Assembly: GCA_013397455.1 (NCBI GenBank)
Contig: VYZB01000024.1
Span: 831,155 to 895,154, forward strand
Reading direction: 5' to 3'
Source of the DNA: Crotophaga sulcirostris
Lineage: Eukaryota > Chordata > Aves > Cuculiformes > Crotophagidae
DNA length: 64,000 nucleotides
Positions within the stretch are counted from its first letter, which is position 1, and each line of letters opens with the position of its first letter. A program made the translations under genes and the position numbers. Below are positions 1 through 11,297 of the stretch, in pieces. The notes beneath the pieces were generated by a model. The model was given only the letters and a program-made list of their open reading frames with translations, was not told the DNA's origin and did not search any database.

Positions 1-1480
1 TCTATGTTCCTCTCATGAAGAAAGAGGCATAAAAGCTTATCCTCTTCATTTAAGTCTTATTAAAAAAACATCCTGTAAAAGCTTTTGAGACGTTAATTTT
101 GTTATTGGAAAATAAAATTTTCTCAAAATGGAAACAATTTGTAATATAAATGCTACAAAATGTTTAGTTCAAAATAATGTGAAATGTGGTTTGTTCCACC
201 TTTTTTATAGCTGCTTGATATTTTCTAATTTAAGCACCAAAAAATCACATGCTGCCCATGATATTGTGTTTCCTCAAAAGAAAGATTTCGATAACTCATA
301 TTCTATCCCATTCCTGAATTAAAATTTGTCAGAATATCTTTCCATGGCATTTGCACAGTTTAATCTTTCAGTGATAGCCAATAGCTGTCTCCATTGTAAG
401 TCTCTAAATCACTCGGAGCTCTGAGCTTAGAGAGATCTCAACAGATTTCCAAATCTCACTGTCCAAGCTAGGACTCATTATACATCTGACTTTAACTTGT
501 TGATTTTAAAAGTGTTAAATACTAATGAATGTTTTGCTTAAACCCTTGCTTTGAACCAGGCAACGTGACTTCGAATCCGGATTCCCAGCTTCCAGAACAC
601 TGCTGTGACCTGCCCTGTGCACATTGAGCAGAGTCTCTCCATGGCGCTGCCAGCAGCTGATGTGGATTCAGGTTTTCTGAGAGGCCAGTGAATCGCACTC
701 TATCTCTGCGTACTGTGGTTTTATCACTGAACCACTGAATACATACACACCCTTTTACTCTTGCTACATTTTTTGCAGCTCAAGTTTTGACCACCATTAG
801 CAGGCATTTTAAGGTTTTCTTTTTCTTTGTCACCAGCCACCCTTCCTTTTGAATCTTGTTATTCCTTTTGTCTATATTTGAATGCTCTTTTCTTCTGTCT
901 TCATAATCATTTAAAAATCTCATGTCAGATTAAATGCTTGGTCAGAGAAGAAGGAAATGCAGAAAGTTTTATAGTCTCTTTGAGTCTATTTTTTCCCCTC
1001 AAATGAACAGAAAAATCAATTATTAGCTAACATTATGCAGCAATTCATGCTTCTTTAATGATTTAGGCTTTCCTTAGACAAAGAAAAAATAACCTGCTAA
1101 GCTACACACAGTAAAACTAACCTGTAATCATTAGCTCCAGAAGCACTGCATTTTCCCAACTGAGCTAAATGGACAATCTCCATTAGTTGTCACTATGGAG
1201 GTTTATATTCTCTTTGCAGAACAGCAAACACAAATGGAATAACCACAGAAACATGAGCAGGACTGAAATTGCATGTAGAGAAAGGTGACTGGGTCTGCTT
1301 TCCAGTCTCCTCATTTCTCATCTTCCCATCAGGGACTTTTGTTAAAGAATATGTGGTCTGGATGGAAAAAAGTCCTTTTCACTCTTTGGAAAGATTGCAA
1401 CAGAAATGATTCATGCCATCTCACTGTCAAAGCCTTCTTACTAGAGCTCTTCTTCCACTAACTAGTTTCCCCACTGGGAG
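1..1480. other. Unique AT-rich sequence, no gene seen
   Basis: I see no coding exon, repeat family or RNA gene here. Around 566-580 there is a small CpG-containing patch (cttcgaatccgg) that resembles a Pol III B box. No matching A box or cloverleaf surrounds it, so I do not call a tRNA. Confidence 0.55.
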
Positions 1481-1531
1481 GATTTCCAGTCCCCTATAAA
1501 GGGAAGGACAGAATGGCCATGAACATTTGTG

Positions 1532-1597
1532 CCTGCATGTAAATTCACTGTGTCTAATGTGAGACCTGCATGTAAATTCACTGTGTCTAATGTGAGG
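1532..1597. repeat. 33-bp tandem duplication, two copies
   Basis: Two head-to-tail copies of a 33-bp unit lie at 1532-1564 and 1565-1597. Each begins cctgcatgtaaattcactg, and they differ only at the last base (a versus g). The unit is not a simple repeat. The near identity suggests a recent local duplication such as replication slippage, and copy number may be polymorphic. Confidence 0.95.
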
Positions 1598-1869
1598 CAG
1601 ACAGAAATACATAAAAATACATATATTGCATCAGAAAAGTGTCTTTTAATCCCTTCAGAAAACAGCATTGCACCAGATTAAATATTTTGCTTTTTACTTG
1701 ATGAGAGGATTTGCTATGCCATAACCAGTGAAACAATACCAGTGTCAGTACATGTACATCCTGCCCAGATGAATCAGTGTGAAAATGAGAATAGCTAGCC
1801 CTAAGAGTGAAAAAAATGTCAGGACGTCAAATATGTTACGCTGAGGTCTCTAACGGCAAATTCACATCC

Positions 1870-2145
1870 TGTGCAGATGGGCACAGCCCATTGCACACCT
1901 CCCCACCAAGTCCCACCGCTGCTGCCCTGCCTGTCCTCTCCAGATCCTGGCTCTGAGCTCTGTCCTACCCCCTGCTGAGCCACTCCTGCCCCAGTGCTTC
2001 CCTTTACCCTCTCCTCATGCTACCACTCACTGTGACCCAGTCTCTCCTTCCCTACCATGAGTTTCCTCCCTGCCTCCATTTCTGTTTGCTAGGTCTCAGG
2101 TTTTTTTCTCCTTAGTCCTCCTCCATTCTCTTCCCCACACACAAA
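1870..2145. other. C-rich, strand-asymmetric stretch
   Basis: The plus strand here is markedly richer in C and pyrimidines than its AT-rich surroundings. In 1921-1980, for example, I count 26 C against 13 G. No open reading frame or known repeat explains it. It could be a decayed GC-rich repeat, a pyrimidine-rich spacer or an old exon/UTR remnant; I cannot decide between these. Confidence 0.5.
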
Positions 2146-2149
2146 CATG

Positions 2150-3205
2150 GGTTCTATATTTTTGGCACACCAATGGCAAATCCTCATTTTATTCACCAGA
2201 AATCAGTTCATCATAGATTATAAGTACAGAATTAGAGCGCATTACTCAAAAATGCATACAAGTTCTGGCTGCTTTCCAGCACAGAAAAATACAAAATTCC
2301 AGTGAACTATATATAACTGTATGATAGTTACAACACCCTGTTGGGAATCCAACATGAATTTTCTCTATATACATTTTTTTCTGTCCACAATATATTGCAT
2401 TATGTAAAAAAATATAGAGCTCTCAGGTATTTTGACATATATCTATCTGAAGAAAGTTATTACGTATCTGGCAATATGTATACCAGTTGCAAACAGCTAC
2501 AGAACTATTTCCACTTTGGAGCAAAAAGAGCAAAATTAAAGAGAAAAACACTGAGATGTTACTTGCTTGTTAGGAATAAAAATAAGAAATTAAAATTACA
2601 TCACTGAAGAAACAGGCCACAACTTTCCTTGTATGCTTCAAGATTTCTTCGTGTTTTCTTGTTTTATAAGCAATATTTTCTGCAAGAAATGTAATATTTT
2701 GACAGATGAAAATGTTTGTGGGAGGGCTTGTAGAAGTAAGATGGGCGAAGGCTTTTGCTGATTTTGGTATACACAGTTTCAGCCTTCATGTTTTGCTGAC
2801 CTTTATTTGTATCATCTACTAATGATGGTGATAAGCAAACTTGTGTTTCCTTTACTACAATTCCAGCAACAAAATCCATGAAGTCACAAACATTGTCAGA
2901 AATGTAAACCTTACAGAACAATTCCAGGTGTGGGAGTTGGCTAACCTGAGTACTCTGCTAATAGAAGTCACTACTTCTGTCTAGCTATAGTTTACATGTT
3001 TTCTGGTTTGCTTGATGGGGAAAAAAAGAAACAAAATTTGCTAGTAACAGCACCTGTTATCAACAGGAATGTCTCTTTAGAAGGTGCTGGCACATTTACT
3101 ATCAGCATCTCCTTACACAGGTATCCCTGTGAATGACTCTGTAGAACACTTTGCTGTAATGCACACTATAAACTGCTGCAGTTTTTTTCTTGGAATCATT
3201 CTCAA
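2150..3205. other. Unique AT-rich sequence, no gene seen
   Basis: I find no repeat family or exon signature. The open frames of 85-88 codons in this interval have no recognisable domain and lie in AT-rich sequence, so I treat them as chance. Confidence 0.55.
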
Positions 3206-3210
3206 ATGAC

Positions 3211-3604
3211 AGCTGGGGCTGTTTAGTCTGGAGAAGAGGAGGCTCAGGGGAGACCTTATTGCTCTCTACAACTGCCTAAAAGGAGGTTGTAGTCAAGCGG
3301 GCGTTGGTCTCTTCTCACAGGTGACCAGTGACAGAACTAGAGGGCACGGACTTAAACTTCGTCAGGGGAGGTTTAGACTTGATGTTAGGAAGAAGTTCTT
3401 CACTGAAAGGGTGATTGGCCACTGGAATGCGCTGCCCAGGGAGGTGGTGGAGTCGCCGACCCTTGAAGTGTTTAAGGGAAGATTGGATGAGGCACTGAGT
3501 GCCATGGTTTAGGTGATGAGGTGGTGTTAGTGTTGGCTTATATGTTGGACTTGATGATCTTGGAGGTCTCTTCCAACCTGGTTATACTGTGAAACTGTGA
3601 AACT
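3211..3604 (+). mobile_element. 5'-truncated CR1 LINE, 3' end of ORF2 plus tail
   Basis: This is the 3' part of a chicken-repeat-1 (CR1) non-LTR retrotransposon in sense orientation. A frame is open from 3211 to the stop at 3510-3512, about 100 codons. It reads as the C-terminal end of the CR1 ORF2 protein (endonuclease/reverse transcriptase), with motifs [35 protein letters not shown] and [10 protein letters not shown]. About 90 nt of 3' UTR follow. The copy ends in the CR1-type 8-bp repeat actgtgaa, about 2.4 copies at 3586-3604. CR1 copies are normally cut short at the 5' end by incomplete reverse transcription, as here. The intact frame makes it one of the younger insertions in the window. 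It is a dead fragment, not a gene. Confidence 0.93.
3586..3604 (+). repeat. CR1 3'-terminal 8-bp tail repeat
   Basis: The unit actgtgaa occurs about 2.4 times at the extreme 3' end of the CR1 copy. CR1 elements end in short tandem 8-bp units rather than poly(A), so this marks the true 3' end of the insertion. Confidence 0.85.
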
Positions 3605-3605
3605 A

Positions 3606-5150
3606 TCTTGAATGTTCAGATATTCTTCCAGAAGAGAAGCTTTTTTTCCAAAATTCTCTGTGATAAGAGAACATAATAAAAATAGAGGTCTCACACCTCT
3701 GGGCTGACTGGAAAGTGTTTTGGCAAAATTATATTCAAGGAAAACACTTTTCCTTTCTAAATAGAATTGATGTTCTCTGTTGAAGTCAAATACCCGAAAT
3801 ATTTCTAGTTTTACCACTGGATTATGTTTCCTCGATCGAGGAGCTCAACCTCCCCTTCCATGTCTCCCATGCATTTGATCAAAATGTTAAGTACGTGAGG
3901 CACCTAGCAGTTGCTCTCTGTGCAGGGAAACTAATACACAGCTGACACTTCTTCACCTATCTCATGTCATCAGCAGTCACGATAAGAAGTTATTTTGCTG
4001 CACAATCACTGTTTACATCACGGTTCCTTCCATGGTAAATGGAACCGTTGGCTATATTATTCATATGTAATCATATGAACTCCTGTCCTTAGCAGTTCAC
4101 CTGGACCTGTTATTGCCATCAGATATCTTTAGTAGCTCTGCTCATTGAGAAGGTGATGTTGATTCCAGCGTAGAAAATATCAGGCTCATCATGGCTTGCT
4201 GTGCATTTACCAGTCCATGCAAAGGTGAGAGTTATCTACCAGTCCAAGCACTCCAGCTGGACTTGGACACTGCCATGGCCCCTGCCCAGCCCATGACTTG
4301 CATGGAAAGAATGCTATGAATGAGGCCATCTATGGCCTGGGCAAGATTGCCTGATACCCAAGTACTTTGTTTAAATCTCTACCTTTGACTCTCCTAAGAA
4401 ATTTAAATCTTTCTTTTCCAATTCAAGAAATTATCTCCTATATTTTATGCTGCAATCTTACAGTCAACCGACTTTGCTCACCACTGCTATATGCCAGATT
4501 GTCCTCTCACCTTTTATCATAAAGGTTAATTATTCAGGAAAAACAAAGCAAAATCTTCTTCTGAGGTTGTTTGACTTGATATTTTTTTCCCATCTAACCA
4601 AAGCAATGGGATAGCCTCTGTCTATGCACTGCTAACAGTTAAATTGAAATATATAACGAAGCCAGTCTTTCTCATGGCATGAAGTCAGAATATGCAGAGT
4701 CTATAGTGAGGGAGTATCTGTGAAAAAGCCACGCAGTTTCCAGGATGAGTTTGGTACTGTCACAGGGCACTGTTAGAAAGCTGAATAGGAGTGATATGAA
4801 ATCCTTCATAGTCCACTCAGAATAAAAGTATTTTTAAAGACCTTTTCTTATGTGTGCCCTGACATTGATGGCTCAGAGAAATACCATTAAAAACATAGCT
4901 GAAAAAGTTGTTACAGTAAACATGAATTAAGTTTAATAGCCTTCTGCCCTCCATTTCAGGCCTCAAATGCTCTCAAGAGGTCAATAAAACTTTCCCTTTT
5001 ATTATAGTCTGTCAAATAATGCCGAAAATGCAGGTGAAAGGTTCTCAAATAAGTAAAGAGAAATGCTGTGCTAAGCAAATAGAGGAGAACAAGCCAAAGA
5101 CACAAGACCATATGTGGTGTTGAGAGTCATTTCTTCCCAGGTACCTGTTG
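3606..5150. other. Unique sequence with small palindromes, no gene seen
   Basis: No gene or clear repeat family is visible. A 12-bp perfect palindrome (cctcgatcgagg) lies at 3830-3841. Two small perfect hairpins sit next to each other at 4020-4048 and 4060-4079. Confidence 0.5.
4020..4079. other. Two adjacent small hairpins
   Basis: The first hairpin pairs acggttcc (4020-4027) with ggaaccgt (4041-4048) across a 13-nt loop. The second pairs ttcatatg (4060-4067) with catatgaa (4072-4079) across the loop taat. Both stems are perfect 8-mers. No function is implied. Confidence 0.6.
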
Positions 5151-5155
5151 TGTTG

Positions 5156-5188
5156 TGACTGGAGCATAAATTCTTATAAGAGAAGCAA
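5156..5188 (+). repeat. Exact 33-bp repeat, copy 1
   Basis: This 33-mer begins tgactggagcataaattc and ends agagaagcaa. It recurs without any mismatch, in the same orientation, at 8655-8687. It directly abuts the point where the LTR-like sequence begins (5189). Outside the 33 bp the two loci share nothing I can see. Confidence 0.95.
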
Positions 5189-5480
5189 TGCAGCCATTTG
5201 CTCATCTCCCCCCTCCAGCAGGATGGGGAACAGAATGAAAAAAAAATAAAACCTGTGAGTTGAGATAAAGACAGTTTAATAGGACAGAAAAAGGGAGAAA
5301 ATTATTATTATTATTATTGTTGTTGTTGTTACATATACAAAACAAGTGATGCACAATACAATTGCTCACCACCCAATGACCTACCAACACCTCCAGTTTA
5401 TATACTCATCATGACATTTTATGGTATAGAATATCCCTTTGACCAGTTTGTCAGTTGTCCTGGCATTGTCCCCTCCCAGC
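5189..5480 (-). mobile_element. Truncated ERVL-type LTR (endogenous retrovirus remnant)
   Basis: The stretch matches, from memory, an LTR family that is abundant in birds. Landmarks on the plus strand are ttgagataaagacagttt, an expandable att/gtt triplet run at 5301-5330, acaaaacaagtgatgcac, and the antisense of a TATA-box region (cagtttatatactc) near 5394-5408. The promoter therefore points along the minus strand. The copy seems cut at the U5 side (about 5189) and again in U3 (after about 5480). No internal retroviral genes or second LTR are visible nearby, so it is a degraded solo or partial LTR. Exact ends need a consensus alignment. Confidence 0.75.
5301..5330. repeat. Compound trinucleotide microsatellite
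   Basis: Six att units (5301-5318) are followed by four gtt units (5319-5330). They lie inside the LTR remnant, whose family carries a variable triplet run at this position. Confidence 0.95.
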
Positions 5481-5579
5481 TTCCCATGCCGATGACTCAT
5501 AGTAATACAACCCTCCAGGGCTGTGTCTGCAGAGTTGCCCCTGGGCAGCCATCAGGCTTCCTCCAAGTATTTCTCTTCC

Positions 5580-5725
5580 CTCTAACTCCAGGTTGTTGAT
5601 TAAGATGTTAAACAGGACAGGTTCCAGAATATACCCCTGTAGTACTTCACTTCTAACTGACCTTTTAACTTCTTAGCCCAATTACTCAAACCGGTTTTTA
5701 ACAAGCTCGTTTTCACCAAAGTTAA
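5580..5725 (-). mobile_element. Old CR1 LINE fragment, antisense
   Basis: The plus strand reads gttgttgattaagatgttaa, then acaggacaggttccag and ttaacaagctcgttt. This resembles the antisense of the CR1 reverse-transcriptase region around the polymerase core (the stretch for VLFNIFINDL). It is short, diverged, interrupted by stops and shows no 3' tail. An alternative is another CR1-clade LINE. Confidence 0.6.
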
Positions 5726-5734
5726 AATTTTTCT

Positions 5735-8035
5735 ACATTTTCCTCAGAAATCCCTCCTACAGGAGTTCTTTTTCAGAGATCAGACACATTGAACCTGAAC
5801 CACATGAACAATAGCAGAGGAGTCATAAGAAATGTAAAAGCGGCAAGAAAGGATGGAAACCACTGCAAGGGTCTCTGACCTCCTTCTGGGATGATTATGT
5901 GGAGAAAATACTGGTGGCATACTTGAGTCAGATCATACCTGGTTTACATGCATGCGATTGCTCAAATATAGTTTGCTTGCAGAGAACAAATTTCACAATT
6001 GCCCATCAAGTGGTAGATATGACTTTATCACACTTGAATGTTATGTCCTTAAGCTTTGGTTGAGGGACAAAGAGAGAGGGATGGGAGAAAAGTAAGAGCC
6101 CTGCTGAGACAGTGGGCTCTGAGCTCATTTCTGGGAGGAGGTTTTGTCCCGACTACTCTTGGGAAATTGGTATCGCCAAGCCGTTTCACATAGAGTCTCT
6201 CTGGATCCCTCAGCTGGGCTTCTCTCCATTGAAACACTGTTAAACTTGTCAGTATATTGCTTGTAAGAATCTGGGTAGATCTAATAAAAATACAAGCAAA
6301 GTAACTGTGATTAAATCCTTCCACTTAAGCATCACTAACGCTGCTTTGTTTTGGTTGGTTTTGATTTTTCTTTTTAAAGTTTGTTGTGTAAGCTTCTATT
6401 TGATATTATTATTTCACAAAGACTTGTAATTTGTTTCAATTTGATAAACCAGAAAACTGCTTCTTGGAAAATTATATGCAAGAAGCTTTTCATCTAACTG
6501 AGTCTAGCAGGATCATGTTAGGTAACAGTAAAAGAAAAAAGGTCTTATGAGGTAGAACAAGTCTTAAAATCATGAATTTGAATTGCTTTGATGGAATTAA
6601 TAGACTTCGTCAACCCAAGCAGTAGTAGGAAAAAAAATTGAAGAGCTGTCAGAAGAGTTGTCAGCTTTCAGAAAAAAATATGTAACAATATTATGCTTTA
6701 AACTTTACATAGGGTAATAAGTGTGCACTTGAAGACCCTGTGGAAATTCAACCTCTGCTTTATGATAGTATAAAATTTCAAAACATTCCCATACTTGTGA
6801 AAAGGAATTTTTACAAATTATTGCATGAGTGATATTTGGGCTGTATGTAAAAGCCCCTATGATTCAGCGAAAGTGTGCAGGCAATACAGAAGTTAATGTA
6901 ATGGAAAGCTGACTTTCTAGCAGGTCTTCTGCTTTGAGTTTGCCATAAATTGGAAATCTGTTCAAGTAGAAACTCCCTCCTTCTTAGTCTTCCTCTCATA
7001 TTGTTGTCTGAGAAGGCAGGTTACCTGAGGACTCAGTCTCAAGGAATGATACTTTTAAAGGTTTTGAATTATCTGAGCTGTGGGTTTTATGCATGGAAAC
7101 ACAGTCATTACTTCAAGGGAAATTAGTCCTTCCATATAGTACTAGAATAGTTAGACCACATTGTCAGCTGGCGTGAGCCACGTTGATTTACACCTGCTGA
7201 GTCCTTCATTTGCCAAAATACTCATCATGCCCAAAAGCCCTACAGAATTTTTAAAATCTGATGTAAACTAATCACAAAGTAGTTACGCTTCCTGCCACAG
7301 TCCTCTCTAGGTGTCACAAACACAGTATTCTTTACAACAGAAAGAGATCATCTGCAGGGCAAATTTTTCTCAGGAGCCCAGGCTTTTTCTCCGCTCAACT
7401 GAGTAGGGCCATGCAAATGTTTCAGCTGCTTTTCACTGCCTGCTCTTTCCATAACATCATTGTACTTTGGCATATAAAATATATTGAAAGAGTAATCAAA
7501 GATCATATGAAGAATGAAATGTGGAATCTAACTAAGAACAAATACCTGAGTAATTAGGCTAGAGGCTCACTAAACACTAAAACACTTAATTTGCTAGACT
7601 GGAAAATCATTCAATTTCTTATATAAAAAAAGAGCATGTTTGTGCCCAAATACTAATTTCAAAATTAGTTTTCTCAGGAGTTTTTTAAAAAAATATTCCA
7701 TACAATGTAAAGTTAACAGGGATTGAGCCAATCAAATTGGAAATTATACTAGGTAGCATGCTTCTTTTTTTTCTCCCCACAGAATAAAAATGACCAATGC
7801 AAACAACTGACCTGTCTGACTTCTTGCCACATACAGCATTAAAACTTTAGGGTTACCAAGATCTCTCAAAGACTGGAAAGTTTCCACAGATGGAATGAAA
7901 ATCCAGTTATGCAGACCAAAAAATCAAAACAAAAGAACTGAATGACTATATAAATTCCTCACTGTGGGACAAAGCAAATAAAAATTGTGTAAGATTAGGG
8001 AGAAATCTACTTAGCAAAAACATTTATCTTCTTTG
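5735..8035. other. Unique AT-rich sequence, no gene seen
   Basis: Nothing here resembles an exon, RNA gene or repeat I know. The longest open frame (91 codons, minus, near 6049-6324) has no recognisable feature. Confidence 0.5.
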
Positions 8036-8039
8036 ACTG

Positions 8040-8140
8040 TCCAATATGTTCATTCATCTGCTCTGAAGCATCTGGTGTTGGTCATCACTGGAGACAGAAT
8101 ATCAGCCTAGATGGTCCATGTTCTCATCTGTACTTCATTT
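8040..8140 (+). mobile_element. Ancient LINE/SINE 3' tail fragment
   Basis: The segment reads ctctgaagcatctggtgttg, then actggagacagaatatcagc and ctagatggtccatg. That wording resembles the 3' end of an old amniote CR1/L3-like family, often seen as a 'gaagcatctggt...gagacagg...ctagatggacca' tail in reptile genomes. It is in sense orientation. The family name is uncertain and the match is from memory. Confidence 0.55.
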
Positions 8141-8144
8141 CTTA

Positions 8145-9875
8145 TGTACAGTCAAAAAGTTTGAATTTCTTTCTATGGCTTTTTTTTTCTGTAGGAACAT
8201 TAAAACTTTACAGCAATTTTTATTAACAAAGCTTTTTGACAAGCCACTTGGTAATATAAGATGAAAAGTGAGCAATGTTTCCTACTGATGTCAGGATGCA
8301 TCAAATTCATCAAAACATTATACATATTTTAATCTTGTACTACAAAAAAAGTAAGCTTAGTAATAAAAATTATTTTGTTATCCCAATAACAAACAAGGAT
8401 AGCTCAATTACCTGGCTATTACATTCCTTGAAATTAGTTCTGCAAATTGAAATACATCAAAATGCTTGTAACTGGAAAATCCTTTTGTTACTGCTCACTG
8501 GGTGACTGCAACCACTAAAGTAACATATGTCACTACATCTCAGTCTGAAACTTCAGCAGACAATCCGTTGCCCACACCACTGGGAATAAAACAGTGCAAC
8601 TGGATGAATGTCATCAGGTACTGTAGCTGCACCTATTATGTAAAGTCTTCTAAATGACTGGAGCATAAATTCTTATAAGAGAAGCAAAATACATATTTCA
8701 CAAAAAAAGATTCATGAGAATTTGACCTCAGTGCTGACAGAAGATATTTCAATAATGAAGAGACATGTTTTCCTCTGTGTGCTACAGCCATCCGTACGGT
8801 CTGTTCCTTGGTACTTGATTCTCAGAACAAGACGGTCGACTCAAAAGTGCCTGTGGTCTGCATCTAAACTCAATGAATATAGTCCCCTGCCTTCACAAGA
8901 CCCATTTCAATGTTCCCTATCTCAAAAAGATGTCAAACTTATTCTTAAAAAGCAGCTTTAGCTCCTCCTACTCCCATTAAACACCTCATCTAATACCTGT
9001 GTGTAAAAATAGGTAAAAGCATCCTATCAATTTCCAGCCAAATTCTTTCATGACTGTTTGATATCGTTCTAGCAAGGAATTCAACAGCACCCTGAAAGTG
9101 GTGATGCCAGCAAGGGCACAGCCAACTCTGTGTCATTGTGACTGTGGGCACCAACAAAGCTAGTAGAACAATCTGGGATAAGGAAAACAGCTTAGAGGAA
9201 GCACTCTGTCTTCCAGATTTACCCCATGTCTTATCATGATCATGGTCTTGATGAAACTGAAATAGCAGAATAAAAGTTGGAAGTTTGATGAGTTTGTGTA
9301 CAATGGGCGTTACTAATGATACTTGATTTCTACAATACTACCATCTTTTTCAAAAAAAATGAATTTATTTTTTTTTAAGAAACCCTAAGACTAGTAAGAA
9401 TGAGCCAATTACAGACAAAAAATATGAGTATTATTCAAAAACACTGAGGGAAGGGAAAAAAGAAGAGGTCCACATAGCAGATAGCGAAGAATGGGGAATC
9501 TGACCTTCCTCTGGCAAAGAGAAAAGTCATCATTTGTTACATACTGAATCCTACACAAAAGTCTAAAGACACTAGATTTCCATGGACAAACTAGGAAAGT
9601 CCTTTCATAGATTATTTTTAAGAGGAGAAAATAAATGTAAATTAAGAGAATTTAGAACACAGTTTTAGTCTGAAACCTGGGCTGTATAAATTGGTCATCA
9701 AATAGAGTCTACAGGGTTGTCTGAGTTTATCAGTAGATTTATTAACTCGTATAACCTGTGTAAAATAACCCTGTTTGCACAAGGCTAGCCTCTAAATTGG
9801 GTATTACTATGCAGGAAAGAAATGCTAAAATTAATGATTTCTGAAATCTGTCCCCATTAACTGCATGCTCAGTGG
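8145..9875. other. Unique AT-rich sequence, no gene seen
   Basis: Apart from the second copy of the 33-mer, no feature is recognised. A 79-codon open frame at 8722-8961 shows no domain and is probably chance. Confidence 0.5.
8655..8687 (+). repeat. Exact 33-bp repeat, copy 2
   Basis: This is identical over all 33 bases to 5156-5188. Flanking bases differ on both sides (g/a upstream, t/a downstream). It lies in otherwise unique sequence, unlike copy 1, which abuts an LTR breakpoint. Confidence 0.95.
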
Positions 9876-9879
9876 CTGG

Positions 9880-10400
9880 TAAACAAAAGAGTAGGAATGA
9901 TTAAGAAATGCATAGAATATGAAACAGAACGTATCATTGTGTTACTGCATAAATCCACAATGTGCCCACATCTTAAATGTTGCATGAAGTTCTCAGCAAA
10001 CCTCTTCTTAAAACTTTATAGTGGAGTTAGAAAAGGACATAGAAAGGCAACAAATACTATGAGATATGTGGAATACATTCCAGATTAGATGAGACTGTAA
10101 AGAAGAGGACTTTATGGCTTTAAAAAGCCAATGAAGAGGATATGATGTTGCTTAATAAAATTAGGAATTCTATGGAGAAGGACGTTTCTCAGAGGACATG
10201 AAAGAGATGGCAATCAGCATTTGCAAAATCATCAGGTTGCAAATTTACCATAAGAACTACATTTTTCATATGAATCTATTTGAATTGGAAACTCATTGCC
10301 ACAGAATTGTCACAGTATTTTACAGAGGCTAGTAGGATAAGTGATTTCAAAATACATAAAACAAAATCACAGAAGTTAAGGTCATTAGTAGCTTTTGAAA
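9880..10400 (+). mobile_element. Ancient CR1/L3-like LINE, sense, decayed ORF2 end
   Basis: Conceptual translation of 9897-10088 keeps the order of the CR1-clade ORF2 C-terminal region: KCIEYETERIIVLLHKSTM, PHLKCCMKF, then RKGHRKATNTMRYVEYIPD. The last piece corresponds to the conserved 'RVQRRATKMI..LEHL' block. Further downstream, near 10283-10340, ggaaactcattgccacagaa followed by aggctagtagg matches the 'HWNSLP...' segment of the same protein. Many frameshifts and stops separate the pieces. Divergence is far higher than in the CR1 at 3211, so this is probably an old, pre-avian insertion. The 3' limit is a guess. Confidence 0.65.
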
Positions 10401-10404
10401 ACAA

Positions 10405-11290
10405 AGTTCTAAATGCTAACTCAAGTTCAAGCAGGCCTTTAACTGCTGATTATGATAAATCCATTTTTAAAACATATAAAGGTCATCTCATTATTACTAA
10501 AGTTTGATGTGATACATGTGCTCTAGAAGTGCTTGTTTTATTGAGCTTAGCATTTCCAAGATATGTATTAATCACTGAGTCACTACAATACTGAGTTACT
10601 TCTGAGCATATGCACATACCTGAAGAATTTAATGTGAAAAATTGAGACAATTCCTCAATTAAACAGTATTTTACCTACTAAACCTCCTCATACACTCATT
10701 TAAAGTGCCCCAGTCATGTATTAGGTGTCATAGTGACTTTGAGGGAACAGATTTTAGTTTAAAAGAAATCTGTAAACTCTCCATAAGAAAAGAAAGAAAA
10801 AACTTACTCAAAGAACACACAGAGAAAGGTCACAGTCTTGGATATTTCTGTGCAACAAGCTAACCAGATACAGTTTAACATTTTTGTGCAGAGATCACAG
10901 TGTCTTCACCAAAATGTTAACTACAGAAACAGCCATTGATGCTAGCTTTATGAAGATTTTCTTTGCTCCACTTTTCACTGACCCCACCTGTGTAATGAGC
11001 TTCTTACAAAAATTCTAAGCTTCCTCATTGCTGGATTGTTTTCTTCTTTATCTGAATTAAATCCAGTCTTAAAAATCTTCCCACAGAAAAGGAATAAAAT
11101 ATCTCACTGGTTATGGTTCATATACCATGTCTGCAGTTGAAGCTGGTTGTTTATTTTTACACAATGGAAGGGACACTTCTCCAGACACATAATACAGCAT
11201 CCTGAAATATAGCATAAAAACATGCTCATCCAGAAAACCAAATGTTTATTGGAAGAAAGCTTTATGTATTTTTTTGAAGAAAAGACAACG
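10405..11290. other. Unique AT-rich sequence, no gene seen
   Basis: I find no exon, RNA gene or recognised repeat here. Confidence 0.5.
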
Positions 11291-11297
11291 CAGAATG

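Noticed and set aside
555..600. tRNA-like B-box (cttcgaatccgg)
   Set aside because: No A box at the right distance, no acceptor stem and no cloverleaf can be drawn.
3321..3512. 63-codon frame as a small host gene
   Set aside because: It is the C-terminal end of CR1 ORF2 in a 5'-truncated copy.
5189..8654. Complete endogenous retrovirus between the two 33-mers
   Set aside because: Only one partial LTR is seen, no internal genes and no second LTR at the far end. An old unrelated repeat lies inside.
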